From Hydrogenophaga sp. (lineage in GTDB: Bacteria; Pseudomonadota; Gammaproteobacteria; Burkholderiales; Burkholderiaceae_C), in assembly GCF_025699295.1 (NCBI RefSeq), contig NZ_JAILWB010000008.1, positions 156,463 through 220,462 on the forward strand: DNA of 64,000 nucleotides. Reading direction: 5' to 3'. A program made the position numbers and the translations under genes. Below the pieces are notes generated by a model. That model saw nothing but the letters and a program-made list of their open reading frames with translations. It searched no databases and was not told the origin of the DNA. Shown in pieces: positions 1 to 9,688 of the stretch (position 1 is its first letter; every line of letters begins with the position of its first letter).

Positions 1-1855
1 GTTGGGGCGACTCGCCAAAACTCTGCAGCGACTCCGTGATCTCAGTTTCTGAGGGGAACATTGCCACCGAGGTGGAGACATTACCCACGCGTTGCATCGC
101 GAGAGCGAACGCAAGCGTTGCTTCTGCGGCGGTTCGCAGCTTCTTTCTCATGCTGCCCGAGCGATCCAAGATGACCTTGACCGCTGCATCCACTCCGTGT
201 GTTCGCGCTTTCACGCGAAACACCTTTGTGTCACCCATCGCGCCCAACCGCCAGAAGCGGTTGACTGCGACTTGGCCACCAGCGCGAGCCATCTTCGTTG
301 GCCGCCGGCGCCTGTCCTGCAACTCACGCAGCAGCACACGCACCATTCGAGCCTGTACCCCGTCGAGTCGCACGTCGAGTTCATTGGTCACGGGGATCGG
401 TGCGGCGAGCGCCATGGCACCGAGAACACCCTTTGCCTGGCTACCACCCTCTCCGACCTCCGCGCGCTCTAGTGCTGCCAGCGCAGCCTCCAAGAGCTCG
501 TCCAGACTGGGGCCGTCTTCTCCACCTCGCTCGGACGCCTCTCGAAGCGCTTGTACCAAATCGTCGTTGGACGATTCGGGTTCAGCATCCGGAGTTCGCA
601 TCGGTTGCGGCTTCCCATACTTGGACTCATAGGCCTCGCGCAGCATGTCACCCAGGTCGTAGCTGGCCAACGGGACTGTCGGTTCTGCGGGCATCGCATT
701 GAGCTTCTGCTCGCCGCCGGTCTGCCCCTGAGGCTCACCGACTGAGGCCGATTCGCCCGCTTGCGTTGCTTTCTGCGCACCTGCTTCGCTGCCTTGATCA
801 GGCGGCCCCGAGGCACCGGTAGCGTCAGCTTGCGCTGAGCCGTCGGACTGCTCGTTGGCTTCGCCCTGGCCAGCCTCGCCCTGCTGCTGTCCGCTCGAGT
901 CCTGGCCGGTGTCGCCACTGCCCCGATCCCCTTGCGAGAGCTTCTGTTGTTCCTGCGGAGCAGATTCGGACTCGACACCTTCTACCTCGGTTTGAGCTTC
1001 GTCCTGCGTTGGAGTTACCTCGTTCGACGCTTGTGCTTCCTCTTCGGTCGCATGGTCCGATGGATTCGTGCCATCGCCGCTAGGTTCGCCTTCGCCGGCC
1101 TGCTCCTGCCCAGGGGCAGCATCAGCGTCGGAGATGGTGTCGGTTCCGCTATCGTGCGGCTGTTCCTGCTCGGGCACCTGTTCGAGCTCCGACTGCGCCT
1201 CCTGTTGCTGGGACTCCTGCTCAGGCGGCTGCTCGCGCAACTGTCGATTCAGGAGGATCGCCAACGCTTCAGTGTCCTGGCTGCAAGTGAGCTTCGGCAG
1301 CTCAGCGATCGCGGCGTCGATGGCCTGGCGCTGGTGTTGATTGACAACTTGCGCTGCCAGATCTTCAAACGCCTTGGCCCTCTGCTCGATCGCCGGTTGA
1401 GGGGCGACCGCGCGAAACCCGCGCAGGATGATGTCAAGCTGCAGCGCTTTGGCTCGATGCTCTTCAAGCTGGAGATCCAGCCCTTTGAGAATCGTATCCA
1501 GCGCTTCATCCAGGCCTCGTCCAAGGATGACACCGGCGCCGGCGAAACGCTTGCGCTGCTCCATCTCTATGCGAGGATCTTCCAGCAGGTTGAACACCTG
1601 CAGCTGCTCTTCAGTCAGCCTCTGTGCGCAATCCAGGTCGGTGTGAGCGGCGTGCCCCGCCTCATGAACCGCCATGCGCGTGAGCGCGGCGATCTGGCTG
1701 GCATCAGCGCTGGCCGGCATCGGCAGTACGATGCTCCCATCTTTTGCCATCGCTGCTGTCTCGCCCCACCGCAATGTGACCTTGCGGCCCAGGATGAGTG
1801 AGACAAAGCCTGCGATGACCTTCTTGACCATCGCAATATCAGTTTCGGTTTGCAT
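1..1855 (-). CDS. CobT-like protein with zincin-type HEXXH and von Willebrand A domain (partial, runs off the left edge)
   Basis: The frame is open from an ATG at 1855 to the window edge (at least 618 residues, no stop seen). A hairpin and a GGGAGAG ribosome binding site sit just before the ATG. Near residues 64-68 there is HEAGH followed by LEDPRIE (about 91-97), a metal-protease-like pattern also seen in CobT relatives. A long Gln/Glu/Ser-rich acidic linker fills about 230-430. A C-terminal VWA domain starts with the MIDAS motif DRSGSM (D564, S566, S568). CobT itself is a cobaltochelatase subunit, but plasmid and phage relatives are usually paired with a MoxR/CobS-like ATPase and DUF3150, and both are present here (26051 and 1904). 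I infer a VWA partner of that ATPase acting on an unknown substrate, not proven cobalt chelation. Confidence 0.8.
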   Translation of the reverse strand, partial: MQTETDIAMVKKVIAGFVSLILGRKVTLRWGETAAMAKDGSIVLPMPASADASQIAALTRMAVHEAGHAAHTDLDCAQRLTEEQLQVFNLLEDPRIEMEQRKRFAGAGVILGRGLDEALDTILKGLDLQLEEHRAKALQLDIILRGFRAVAPQPAIEQRAKAFEDLAAQVVNQHQRQAIDAAIAELPKLTCSQDTEALAILLNRQLREQPPEQESQQQEAQSELEQVPEQEQPHDSGTDTISDADAAPGQEQAGEGEPSGDGTNPSDHATEEEAQASNEVTPTQDEAQTEVEGVESESAPQEQQKLSQGDRGSGDTGQDSSGQQQGEAGQGEANEQSDGSAQADATGASGPPDQGSEAGAQKATQAGESASVGEPQGQTGGEQKLNAMPAEPTVPLASYDLGDMLREAYESKYGKPQPMRTPDAEPESSNDDLVQALREASERGGEDGPSLDELLEAALAALERAEVGEGGSQAKGVLGAMALAAPIPVTNELDVRLDGVQARMVRVLLRELQDRRRRPTKMARAGGQVAVNRFWRLGAMGDTKVFRVKARTHGVDAAVKVILDRSGSMRKKLRTAAEATLAFALAMQRVGNVSTSVAMFPSETEITESLQSFGESPQ

Positions 1856-1903
1856 GTGCTCTCCCAACGCCCCGGCGCAATGCCGGAGCGTCTTTGGGTT
1901 TCG

Positions 1904-3010
1904 TTAAAACAAGCCGACGAACTCGGGCTCGAAGCCGTCGTTCGCGATCGGTTGCTGGACGGGCACTTGCTCGTCCAAAGCCGAATCGGCTTCTTGTGCC
2001 GTGCGCTGCTTGGCAACGCTCTCAGGCGCGGGGCCGGATGCTTGCTGTGCAGGGCTGGTGACCTGCTCCGGTGCGCTCACGAGGAGTGCTTCGAAAGCGA
2101 GGTTCGCCGCGCCCGAGTCCATCACCAGATGGGCGGCCTGCAGTGCGGTTGCGCTGTTCGACAGCGTCTTGGCCAGCGTCCAGACGTGCATGAGGTGCAC
2201 GCCTTCGATGGGGCCTTCCTGCGGAAGGATGCCCAGCACGTGGTCAACGATTTGCGCTAGCGGCTCGACGGTGTGGTCCAGGAAGCTGAAGCTCTTGAAC
2301 TTGGCACCGATTCGACGCAGCGGACCGAGGGTCTTCTGCGTGATCTTCTCGCGTTTGCGCACCGCACCGTGAGCGTCCTTACCCAGCAGGTATTTCTCCA
2401 TCAGGGTTCGGGCCTCCTCGGCGGCCTCATCGAACAGTTCACCTTTGAGGCCGGTGATCTGGTGACCGTAGTGCTTGTTGACCTCGCTGAACTCGTCGGT
2501 GCTGGGGGCACTGACGCGGCACAGGTGAAAGCCAAAGGCCAGGCGCCCTGCGACGTATTCCGGCGTCGGAATGTCCGTGATCAGGTGTTGCCAGGCCTGG
2601 TTGTCGATGCGCTCGCGCCAGTCAGTGATCCGCGCGTCGAAATCGCGGTACAGCTTCTGGGCATGCTCATCGAACTTCTGCTTGATCTCCAGCAAGCCCT
2701 TGTAGACGCGATCGACCTTCCCTTCCGGGATGCCGACGGTGCCCAGCAAAGGCAGGCCGTTGAGCTTGAGCAGCTTTTCCGCCTCGCGCTTGTACTTGAG
2801 GAACGGAGCGAGGTCATCTGGGTCTGCGATCTTGATCGAGCCCAGGGTGGCCAGCGACTCGGGTGGCAGGTGTGCCAGCTCTGGGTTCTTGGCCAGCAGG
2901 TTCTCCTTGCGAAGACGCTTGCGGCCAGACCAGAGGTGGATCTCCAGAGCAACGCAAACGATGCCCGTGGCCTGGGCCTGCTTGATGTTGGGAACGACAG
3001 GTGCGTTCAT
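1904..3010 (-). CDS. DUF3150 domain protein
   Basis: This 368-residue soluble, largely helical protein matches the DUF3150 family by overall pattern. It has an N-terminal segment ending in charged RKRLRKENL, a central region rich in charged helices (KREAEKLLKL, KQKFDEHAQKLYRDF), and a Gln/Ala/Pro-rich low-complexity tail. The family has no known biochemical role; it recurs beside CobS-like AAA ATPases and CobT-like VWA proteins in plasmids and large phages. Here it lies 48 bp upstream of the CobT-like gene on the same strand, so the two are probably cotranscribed. Its start is preceded by one of the repeated pseudoknot leaders of this plasmid (3033-3105). Confidence 0.75.
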   Translation of the reverse strand: MNAPVVPNIKQAQATGIVCVALEIHLWSGRKRLRKENLLAKNPELAHLPPESLATLGSIKIADPDDLAPFLKYKREAEKLLKLNGLPLLGTVGIPEGKVDRVYKGLLEIKQKFDEHAQKLYRDFDARITDWRERIDNQAWQHLITDIPTPEYVAGRLAFGFHLCRVSAPSTDEFSEVNKHYGHQITGLKGELFDEAAEEARTLMEKYLLGKDAHGAVRKREKITQKTLGPLRRIGAKFKSFSFLDHTVEPLAQIVDHVLGILPQEGPIEGVHLMHVWTLAKTLSNSATALQAAHLVMDSGAANLAFEALLVSAPEQVTSPAQQASGPAPESVAKQRTAQEADSALDEQVPVQQPIANDGFEPEFVGLF

Positions 3011-3032
3011 GTGGGTAGCTCCATAGAGGAGC

Positions 3033-3105
3033 GGGAACCCACGACCCCATGCGGGAAGTGGATTCCCGCGGGGGTTGGATGGTGAAGGCAGGCGCTAAGA
3101 CCTGC
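3033..3105 (-). ncRNA. Pseudoknot leader RNA, copy 1 (upstream of the DUF3150 gene)
   Basis: On the minus strand a 5' hairpin GCAGG/CCTGC (3088-3105, loop TCTTAGCG) is followed by an outer CCCC/GGGG stem and an inner GCGGGAA/TTCCCGC stem. The loop CCAC can pair with the downstream GTGG at 3033-3042. The RBS and ATG of the DUF3150 gene follow directly. The same architecture with different sequences occurs before seven other genes in the window. Confidence 0.65.
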
Positions 3106-3248
3106 GAACGGCTATGCCGAACATTTGCATGATAGGTCTTCACGCACACGGGCGCAAAGGATCTGGCTCACGTTGGCTGGTTCGCGCCTTCAAGTAGCCT
3201 GACGGCGTCCCGCAAGTTGCTCCGCTCTGTGTCACGCACTGATACAGC

Positions 3249-4532
3249 CTACCGGGGCTGCGTCGTCTCATGCTCGCTTGCGATTCGCAAAACGCGCTCA
3301 ACTGGAACCTGGTATCGAGGATCGGCCGTGCTCTCGGGTTTGACCATCTCTGAATGCCCCCACTGTGGATATCGCAGGTATTCATTGCACTGATAGATTG
3401 CACTGTCCTCGGAAACAACCGCGTCATGAGGACTTGTTAGACAGTAGCCGTGAGGACGATCACGGAATGAATTCCAATCGTCTCGAAGGCTATCGAGCAT
3501 TTCGCTTCCCGGTCGAAGATCCTCCGCGTACCCTCGACTGAGGCCAAGCGTTGACAGTAGCCTCGCGATGTCGGCCCCTCGATAAGGCGATGCAATTGAT
3601 ATGACGCTCTTGTAGGCCATGTTGTTGTTCGCAAGGCGATTTTCGAGAAGCATCCCCCGAGCGATGAGCCCTCCCATCGAATGGGCGATCACGTAGATTT
3701 CCGTGTACTGTTCGTATCGTCCATTGATCACCATGAGTTCGTTCAGCCAGCGTGACATCTGACGGATTCGCAAGTTTCGTCTTGCGAGCACCGTGGGGTA
3801 TTCAACCATCCACAGGTCGAACTCCTCGAGTCGAGAGTCGTTCTTGAGCAATTGCGGAAACTGGTTCCAAGTGCCGGACGCATCGCCGTTCCAACCGTGC
3901 AGAAGCACCAGTAGTTTGTGGTTCTGCGTACCCCTTCTCACCACTGCGGGCTCTTCAAGCCCCGCCGTAGGTGGGATGATCAGGCTCCCCGTGACGCGCG
4001 GCCAGACCGCAATGGCAAGCGCAAGCACTATCCCAATCACGGTCCCCACTCGTCGTGCCGCGCGGTACCGATCGGCGCCGCTCACTTTCCAGTACGCCGT
4101 TGTTCCGACTGCGCGATAGACGCGTATCGTCAGTGCCCCCGCCACAACCACTACTGCAGCGTGGGCGACGAGGCTCAATATGTACCCAGGCAGTGAGCGC
4201 AACCACCGTGGCACAGTGCTCGACTCTGACAGACCCGGAATCTCCACCGCGGTCGGCACCCCGAGCAGACTCCAGAAAGCAAGAGACACACCGACAAAAG
4301 CCACAAGAAGCCAAAGTGTCGGCAGTCTGGAACTTGGCCGCCTCCTTCTTGTATCTCGGTTGGCGTGCTTGATGAAAGATTCCGCTTCAGCCGTAGCACG
4401 CTCCGATTGCACGGCAACTGAGTCTGATCTTCGCAGTATTGCGAGCAACGCGAGTGCAACTACAGCTACCGTCCCTGTCAGGGAGAACAAGGCCACCTGG
4501 TTCCGGATCAAGAAGTCCAGCAAGTCGCTCAT
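3249..4532 (-). CDS. Membrane-anchored alpha/beta hydrolase (lipase/PGAP1-like)
   Basis: The start at 4532 has a good GGGAGG site and gives 427 residues; upstream in-frame sequence is arginine-rich and unlikely to be coding. The N-terminal half has four or so hydrophobic segments (for example NQVALFSLTGTVAVVALAL and a Val/Ala-rich span), so it should be inserted in the inner membrane. The C-terminal half is an alpha/beta hydrolase: LLHGWNGD for the oxyanion loop, AHSMGG as nucleophile elbow with the catalytic serine, and a late GHSEM histidine candidate. The substrate cannot be read from sequence; lipase, esterase and acyltransferase are all possible. It lies between the small protein at 4558 and the DUF3150 gene, separated from the latter by a roughly 140-bp spacer. 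Confidence 0.75.
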   Translation of the reverse strand: MSDLLDFLIRNQVALFSLTGTVAVVALALLAILRRSDSVAVQSERATAEAESFIKHANRDTRRRRPSSRLPTLWLLVAFVGVSLAFWSLLGVPTAVEIPGLSESSTVPRWLRSLPGYILSLVAHAAVVVVAGALTIRVYRAVGTTAYWKVSGADRYRAARRVGTVIGIVLALAIAVWPRVTGSLIIPPTAGLEEPAVVRRGTQNHKLLVLLHGWNGDASGTWNQFPQLLKNDSRLEEFDLWMVEYPTVLARRNLRIRQMSRWLNELMVINGRYEQYTEIYVIAHSMGGLIARGMLLENRLANNNMAYKSVISIASPYRGADIARLLSTLGLSRGYAEDLRPGSEMLDSLRDDWNSFRDRPHGYCLTSPHDAVVSEDSAIYQCNEYLRYPQWGHSEMVKPESTADPRYQVPVERVLRIASEHETTQPR

Positions 4533-4557
4533 CAAGCACCTCCCGAGGTCCAAGCAG

Positions 4558-4803
4558 CTACATCTCGATCTCCGGGCCAGACGCGTTGTTGTGTTGTGCC
4601 AGAACCGCCTCCGCGGGAGCAAGGTCGCACACAACAACTGCCTGGTTCGCATCGTCCCAATCGTGAACGACTCGAATCACCACAAAAGCCCGCCGATTCG
4701 CGGCAATGATGATTTCACCTTTGATGGGTATGCGCCGAAGCAACACCGGATCTCGATTGGCCAGTTTTCCTGTCGAAGCCATGCGCAAATAGACAGCCTC
4801 CAT
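4558..4803 (-). CDS. Small protein of unknown function (81 residues)
   Basis: The ATG at 4803 is preceded by GAGGAGGGCGT, a strong ribosome binding site, which favours it over the longer frame starting at 4872. The product is 81 residues, with a beta-rich centre (GEIIIAANRRAFVVIRVVHDWDD) and an acidic tail. It could be a small SH3/OB-like fold, but I do not recognise the family. It is followed after 25 bp by the hydrolase gene, so the two are probably cotranscribed. Confidence 0.55.
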   Translation of the reverse strand: MEAVYLRMASTGKLANRDPVLLRRIPIKGEIIIAANRRAFVVIRVVHDWDDANQAVVVCDLAPAEAVLAQHNNASGPEIEM

Positions 4804-4977
4804 ACGCCCTCCTCTATGCTCGTACAGACGTGGACCACAACGGAAACGGGACTGCCAGAAGCACCTTGTCATACGCGGTCATCGCGTATTGGCTCCAGTG
4901 GCTAGTCTGTCGCCCAGCTGTTGCAGCTGGCAGTCGAATTCTGAAGTGTTGTTCACTTCTCGACAATAGGCCTGTTT

Positions 4978-5011
4978 GACTGTCTGAAAGCTCGGTTGCC
5001 TTTAGACAGTC
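4978..5011. terminator. Inverted repeat after the ribonucleotide reductase gene, possible terminator
   Basis: GACTGTCT and AGACAGTC flank an inner AAAG/CTTT pair, giving a strong hairpin 57 bp beyond the reductase stop codon. There is no clear U-run on the minus strand, so intrinsic termination is uncertain. Confidence 0.35.
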
Positions 5012-5067
5012 CCCTCTTTCGAGGGAACTGCGAAACCGGGGCGCTACCCCCGATTCCACTATTTTGG

Positions 5068-7260
5068 TTAGCCGCAGCTACCAATGTGCCCGCACGCATC
5101 GCACGACTCGCACCCGTTGACCTTGTGCAGCGCCATGGCACCGCATTCCGGGCACTGCTTGCCGCCCAGGCGAACCTCACGGCTTTCCTTGGCGCCCACG
5201 TCGACCACACCCGAGGTGTTGTCACTGCGAGCCAGCGGAGCGCCTTTCAGCAGGCCCAGCGCTTTCATGCGCGCCAGCAGCAGGGTGGCCACGTAGGCAA
5301 CTGTGCTCGGGTAGTTCTCTTGCTTGACGTCTCCCGGCACCTGGGCCAGGAAGTCGCCACGCACCTCACCGAAGTTCGCCAGCTTCTCCAGCTTCATGGC
5401 CACCCATTTCGGGTCGCTCACTCGCATGTCGATCGACAGCACCTTCATGAGGCCGTTCAGAGCCGCCGGATAGGTACCAGACAACCACACCGAGTACGGG
5501 CGGATCTGGCCGTTGGGCAACTTCAGTTCCTTCGTATGCAGGAGGAAGTCGTCGCCCGTTGCCGGGTTGCTTACGTCCACATGCCAGCCAAGACCACCGT
5601 TGGGCCCAGTCTTAGGCTCGCGCCGGCTGAACAGGGCTTCCATCATCGGCGAGGCCTTGTGTTCATTGAGCGCACCGATCTCGTTCAAGCGATGCTTGAC
5701 CAGGACCGCGAAGCCAGCCGTCAGTGACGGCATCAGCACTCGTGCGCCCGTTGCCGGGTGGGTCATCTCGAAACCGTCATCACCGACCGTGTTGATCAGG
5801 GAGTCCAGCTTCATCTGCAAGAAGGCGCCGTCGTCGGTACGCATGTCCACGCTCAGGGCCTTTGCGATTGCTCCCAGGCCGCGCGGCGCTTCGTTACCAG
5901 CAATGTAGACCTCCAACGGATGTTTCTCGCCGTTCTGCCAGTGGTTCACAACCACCGCGAAGTCCCCTTGCGGGTGACGCACGCTGTAGGTGACACCCTC
6001 TGCCACTACGTCCGGTCGGCTCGGCCAACGCAGGTTGTCAACGACGTTGGGAACGTCCTTGATCTCCACGCGACGGTCCGGATCATCGGTTCGCAGATCC
6101 TGCTCACCTTTGCCGGCGCCTTTGGCTTCTTCTTCCGTCATCAGCACCGCGCCCGTCATTTCGTTGGGGCGATAGGTGGTGATCCCTTTGAGGCCCGATT
6201 TCCATGCATCCATGTAGATGCGCGAGAAGGCCTCGAAGGAGTAGTCGGCCGGCACGTTCACCGTCTTGCTGATTGCGCTGTCGATGAAAGGAATCACAGC
6301 CGCCATGACGCGCAGGTGTTCCTCAACCGATAGCTCCAGCGCCGTCGCGATCACAGAGGTGTCCGCGTCCTCGCCTTTGACCATCTTCAGCACGCGGTAT
6401 GCGTGATCGTCCGCGGTCCAGAGCTTGCGCTCCTCGCCTTTGCCGGTACGCACGTTGCGGTATTGCTTCAGCGCGAACGTGGGCTCGATGCCGGAGCTTG
6501 CGTTGTCCGCAAAGCCCAACGAGATCGTGCCAGTTGGCGCAATCGACAGCAGATGCGAATTGCGGATGCCATGCTTGCGTATGGCCTCTTTGATGTGCTC
6601 GGGCAACGTCGATGCGAAGGTACCCTCTTCCAGGTACTTGTCCGCGTCGAACAGGGGGAACGCGCCCAGTTCTTTTGCCAGCTCCACGGAAGCCATGTAG
6701 GCGGCATCACGCATCTCGCGCGTCACCTTCGACGCGAACTCAGCGGACTCTTCGCTACCGTAGCTCAGGCCCAGCATTGCCATCGCGTTTGCCAGACCAA
6801 GGTAGCCCAGACCGATGCGACGCTTGAGGTGCGCTTCCTGCTTCTGTTGCTCCAGCGGCCACTTGGTTGCATCGAGCACACGATCGAGCATTCGAACGGC
6901 GCCCGGCACCACGCGCCTGAACGCCTCGTAGTCGAACTCCGCCTCGTGCGTGAAGGGGTTCTTCACGTAGCGGTAGAGATTCAGTGCACCAAGGTCGCAG
7001 CAGCCGTAGCCTGGCAACATTTGCTCACCACATGGATTGCTCGCCGCGATGGTTTCGCAGTATCGTAGGTTGTTGGCTTCGTTGATGGTGTCCAGGAACA
7101 TCACGCCAGGGTCCGCCGTCTCGTACGTGTTTCGCATGATCTTCTGCCACAGGTAGCGGGCCTTGATCGTGCGGTAGACGTAGCGCGCTTTGCCGTCCTT
7201 GCAGACGACCGTTTCGGTCGCGCCGCGCGGAGGGGCTTCGTGCACCAGGTTGAAATCACC
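5068..7260 (-). pseudogene. nrdJ: Adenosylcobalamin-dependent (class II) ribonucleotide reductase, C-terminal part, cut off from its N-terminus
   Basis: About 728 native residues remain, from FNLVHE after the target duplication to the stop. They contain the active-site NPCGEQ (N, C and E), the PTGTIS segment typical of the 10-stranded barrel, two TSCPD-like repeats before the C-terminus, and a terminal zinc-type cluster CPECG...CESCDACG. The reading frame continues into the inserted element up to 7494, but those roughly 78 residues are not reductase. The matching N-terminal 246 residues lie at 22332-23068. Joining the halves through one copy of the 5-bp duplication restores an uninterrupted 974-residue frame, so the gene was intact until the insertion. 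The halves separate the first catalytic cysteine from NPCGEQ, so activity would need complementation in trans. Confidence 0.9.
7256..7260. repeat. Target-site duplication, left copy (TCACC)
   Basis: TCACC at 7256-7260 directly abuts the element end and is repeated at 22332-22336 beyond the other end. In the reductase coding strand this is GGTGA, and one copy is needed to restore the original codons GAT GGT GAT TTC. Confidence 0.85.
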
Positions 7261-7272
7261 CGTAGGGCGCCA
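7261..7272 (+). repeat. Left terminal inverted repeat of the catabolic element
   Basis: CGTAGGGCGCCA is a perfect inverted match to the right end. It is followed at 7284-7290 by CTGGCGC, which also has a counterpart near the right end. The stretch 7273-7527 between this end and the first gene holds no gene I can support. Confidence 0.85.
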
Positions 7273-7527
7273 GAGTAGTTGCTCTGGCGCATTGGAGAAA
7301 TCAAGGACTTGCGGGACTTCGTGCCACAGGGCTGGACCCGCTCGGACCAAAGTTGGTGCGACCGACCTGCTTCGCCGCCAAGGTTCTTGCAACTTGACTT
7401 CTGGCGAGACGCTGAAAACTTTGTCGATGGCGGGCGGCTGCCTTGCAGAAAAATGGCTCGGGCATGCAAACCGCGAGTTGCATCGCTCACACAATGGGTG
7501 ATGAGCAATGGCTTGATTGCCGGTGGG

Positions 7528-8754
7528 CTAGATGTGCTTGAGATCGACCAGAAGAGCGGCGTCGGCGGCCAGATCGTCCCCGCATATCCATTCGACTGCA
7601 TCGAGCTTCAGTCGAATGTATTTTTTGAAGAGCTCTCGCAAGTCCTTCTCGATCGAGGTTGCAGTCAAACCGGGCTGCAGCACCCCACGGAAGGTAAGAA
7701 TCTCTCTGTGCTCACGCTTCGAGACAACCACTTGCGCGCGTTGAATCTGCGGGATGCGCACCAGCATCTCTTCAATGTTGCGCGGATAGATGAAGATTTC
7801 GCGGGCTTTCACCGCCTGTCCAACCCGGCCCTTCAGCGGGCTGATGCGGCTGACGAATCCGTCGGTCGAGGTGGCGATACCTTCGGCCAAATCGCCTGTA
7901 CCAAACCGCACAAGGGGCCAGCCGTGATTCAGGGTGGTGACCACGATCTCACCGGTGTGACCCAAGGGCAAGGGAATGCCCGTTCGGGGGTCACAAATCT
8001 GGACCAGCCTTTGCGGCTGCACGGTGTAGCCTTCATGGCCCGCTTCTTCGTAGCCGATGAGGCCAAAATCGCCGGTCGCGTACGCTGAGAAGGTCTTGAT
8101 GCTGTAGCGGTTCTCCAGTGCACGCCGCTTGCCCATCCAGTCGCCCATTTCCCCACCGAGCAGCACCGACTTGAGTTTCCAGGCCGCCGGAAGCGGATGG
8201 CCCAACTGCTCCAGTGTGTTGATCAGCGTGATGAAGAAGGCCGTTGAGGCGCAGACGCAGGTGACACCCAGTTCCAGTATCAGTTGGGCCTGCTGTTCGG
8301 CGCCACCGGGGCCGCAGGGAATGACGGTGGCGCCTGTGGCCGCGATGCCCTGGTCGAGCAGGACACCTGCAGGTACCAGGTGATACGACCATGTGTTCAG
8401 CACCCGGTCCTGTGGGCCGATGCCCGCGCGCCGGAAGCTATGGGAAAAGCCGTGACCGTCCCGATCGTCGTTCAACTGAGGTTCGTAAATGGGGCCTGGC
8501 GACACAAAGATGCGCCGGATCGCTGCTTCGTCGGCGGCCAGGAAGCCGCCGAACGGCGGCGCCTTGCGCTGGTGGTCCAGCAGCGCGTCCTTGCTCGTGA
8601 CGGGCAGGCGCGCCAAGTCGGCCGCACTGCGGATCTCCTGCGGCGTCATGCCCGTGCGCTCGTAGATGTCGCGGATGGCGGGCGCGCGGTCGTAGGCGTT
8701 CTGCTGCGCGGCACGAAGGTAGGCGAGCCGATCCGGCGGCAAGGGGTACGTCAT
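7528..8754 (-). CDS. Phenylacetate-CoA ligase-like (PaaK family) AMP-binding enzyme
   Basis: This 408-residue protein has the compact PaaK-type adenylate-forming layout. It opens with LRAAQQNAYDRAPAIRDIYE, then a RLPVTSKDALLDHQ segment, a Ser/Gly-Pro substrate loop (FVSPGPIYEP), a central YATGDFGLIGYE stretch and a C-terminal GRVGQAVKAREIFIYPRNIEE. Enzymes of this family activate aromatic or related carboxylic acids to CoA thioesters using ATP. It ends the minus-strand pair that starts with the enoyl-CoA hydratase; the two genes are 15 bp apart. The substrate is unknown, and phenylacetate itself is not implied because no paa genes are present. Confidence 0.8.
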   Translation of the reverse strand: MTYPLPPDRLAYLRAAQQNAYDRAPAIRDIYERTGMTPQEIRSAADLARLPVTSKDALLDHQRKAPPFGGFLAADEAAIRRIFVSPGPIYEPQLNDDRDGHGFSHSFRRAGIGPQDRVLNTWSYHLVPAGVLLDQGIAATGATVIPCGPGGAEQQAQLILELGVTCVCASTAFFITLINTLEQLGHPLPAAWKLKSVLLGGEMGDWMGKRRALENRYSIKTFSAYATGDFGLIGYEEAGHEGYTVQPQRLVQICDPRTGIPLPLGHTGEIVVTTLNHGWPLVRFGTGDLAEGIATSTDGFVSRISPLKGRVGQAVKAREIFIYPRNIEEMLVRIPQIQRAQVVVSKREHREILTFRGVLQPGLTATSIEKDLRELFKKYIRLKLDAVEWICGDDLAADAALLVDLKHI

Positions 8755-8769
8755 GGTCGGCCTCTTCGC

Positions 8770-9552
8770 CTACTGGCCCGTGAATCGGGGCGGCCGCTTC
8801 TCTTCGAAGGCCAACAATCCTTCGCACTGGTCGGCGCTGTGCGAATGCACTTCCGAGGCGAGCAGTTCCAGGCGCAATGCGGTCTCCATGGGTTGTTGCA
8901 GGCCATCGTCGATCAGCGCCTTCATGCGCCTCACGCCCAGCGGACTCTTGGTGGCGATCTTGTCCACCAGAGTCTGGGTGGCCTCCTCCAGATCTCCTGC
9001 GTCCACCACCTGGTTGACCAGACCGGCCTGCATCATGTCTTCCGCAGTGAGAAAGTCACCTGTGAAAAGCAGGTACTTGGCGCGTGTGGGCCCAATGACG
9101 CGGGGTAGGCGAACCGAGCCCCCTCCGCCCGGCAACAAACCGTAGTTCGCATGGGCATCGCCGATCTTGGCGCCACGAGCGGCCAGCACTAGGTCGCAGC
9201 AGAGCACCAACTCCAGGCCGCCGGCCAGGGCCAGTCCATTGAGTGCGGCGATCACCGGTTTTGGGAAGCTGTCCAGCCGGTTCATCGTGGTCAGGACACA
9301 GTCGAGAAACCGACGCGGGCCGTCCGGGTCCGATTGCGCGCGAACGTACTTGAGATCAGCCCCGGCGCAGAAGGCCCGGCCCGCGCCGGTGAGAACGACC
9401 GCCCGAACCTCGGGGTTTTTCTCGGCCTCGTTCAGGGCCTGATCAATGCCGTTGAGCAGTTCCGGTGTGAGGGCGTTCATGGCCTCCGGCCGATTCAGGC
9501 GGATCCACATCGCCCCTTGGCGGACTTCCACGACAACAGCGGGTGGCGGCAT
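8770..9552 (-). CDS. Enoyl-CoA hydratase/isomerase family protein
   Basis: The third in-frame ATG (9552) follows GGAGAGAG at good spacing and is preferred over 9582; it gives 260 residues, normal for the crotonase family. Diagnostic segments are IRLNRPEAMNALT, the oxyanion-hole CAGADLKYV, and LNGLALAGGLELVLCCDLVLAA; FGLLPGGGGSVRLPRVIG-type sequence follows in the form YGLLPGGGGSVRLP. It probably hydrates an alpha,beta-unsaturated acyl-CoA in the degradation route encoded here. It is divergent from the CaiB-family gene, and the shared intergenic region holds a strong palindrome that probably binds the TetR regulator. Confidence 0.88.
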   Translation of the reverse strand: MPPPAVVVEVRQGAMWIRLNRPEAMNALTPELLNGIDQALNEAEKNPEVRAVVLTGAGRAFCAGADLKYVRAQSDPDGPRRFLDCVLTTMNRLDSFPKPVIAALNGLALAGGLELVLCCDLVLAARGAKIGDAHANYGLLPGGGGSVRLPRVIGPTRAKYLLFTGDFLTAEDMMQAGLVNQVVDAGDLEEATQTLVDKIATKSPLGVRRMKALIDDGLQQPMETALRLELLASEVHSHSADQCEGLLAFEEKRPPRFTGQ

Positions 9553-9640
9553 TGTTTCTCTCTCCATGGCTTGTTTTTTCATGATCGGATTCTGCGATTC
9601 AACCGGCAGTCGGGCCCTCGGTAATTTCCATTACTGCAGG

Positions 9641-9676
9641 GTTGTTAATTTTACTTTACAGTAAAAATTAAACAAC
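9641..9676. promoter_or_regulatory. Palindromic operator between the divergent catabolic genes
   Basis: TTTTACT and AGTAAAA flank TTAC, and the palindrome extends outward to GTTGTT/AACAAC. The core TACTTTACAGTAAAA (9652-9666) recurs exactly at 10796-10810 upstream of the thiolase operon. Such repeats are typical TetR-family sites, and a TetR gene closes the cluster at 21179. Confidence 0.75.
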
Positions 9677-9688
9677 CGAAAGAGCAGA

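Noticed and set aside
932-1801. Plus-strand protein of about 289 residues
   Set aside because: It is antisense to the CobT-like gene, which has clear domains on the minus strand; the plus frame is a high-GC shadow.
1856-1903. Pseudoknot leader before the CobT-like gene
   Set aside because: There is a good simple hairpin (ACGCTCCGGC paired with GCCGGGGCGT), but the loop is too short for the pseudoknot.
7261-7494. Native N-terminus for the reductase C-terminal part
   Set aside because: The 78 or so residues before the duplication come from the element, and the real N-terminus is at 22332-23068.
7279-8088. Plus-strand gene of 269 residues at the left end of the element
   Set aside because: Most of it is antisense to the PaaK-like ligase and no family pattern appears in the part before it.
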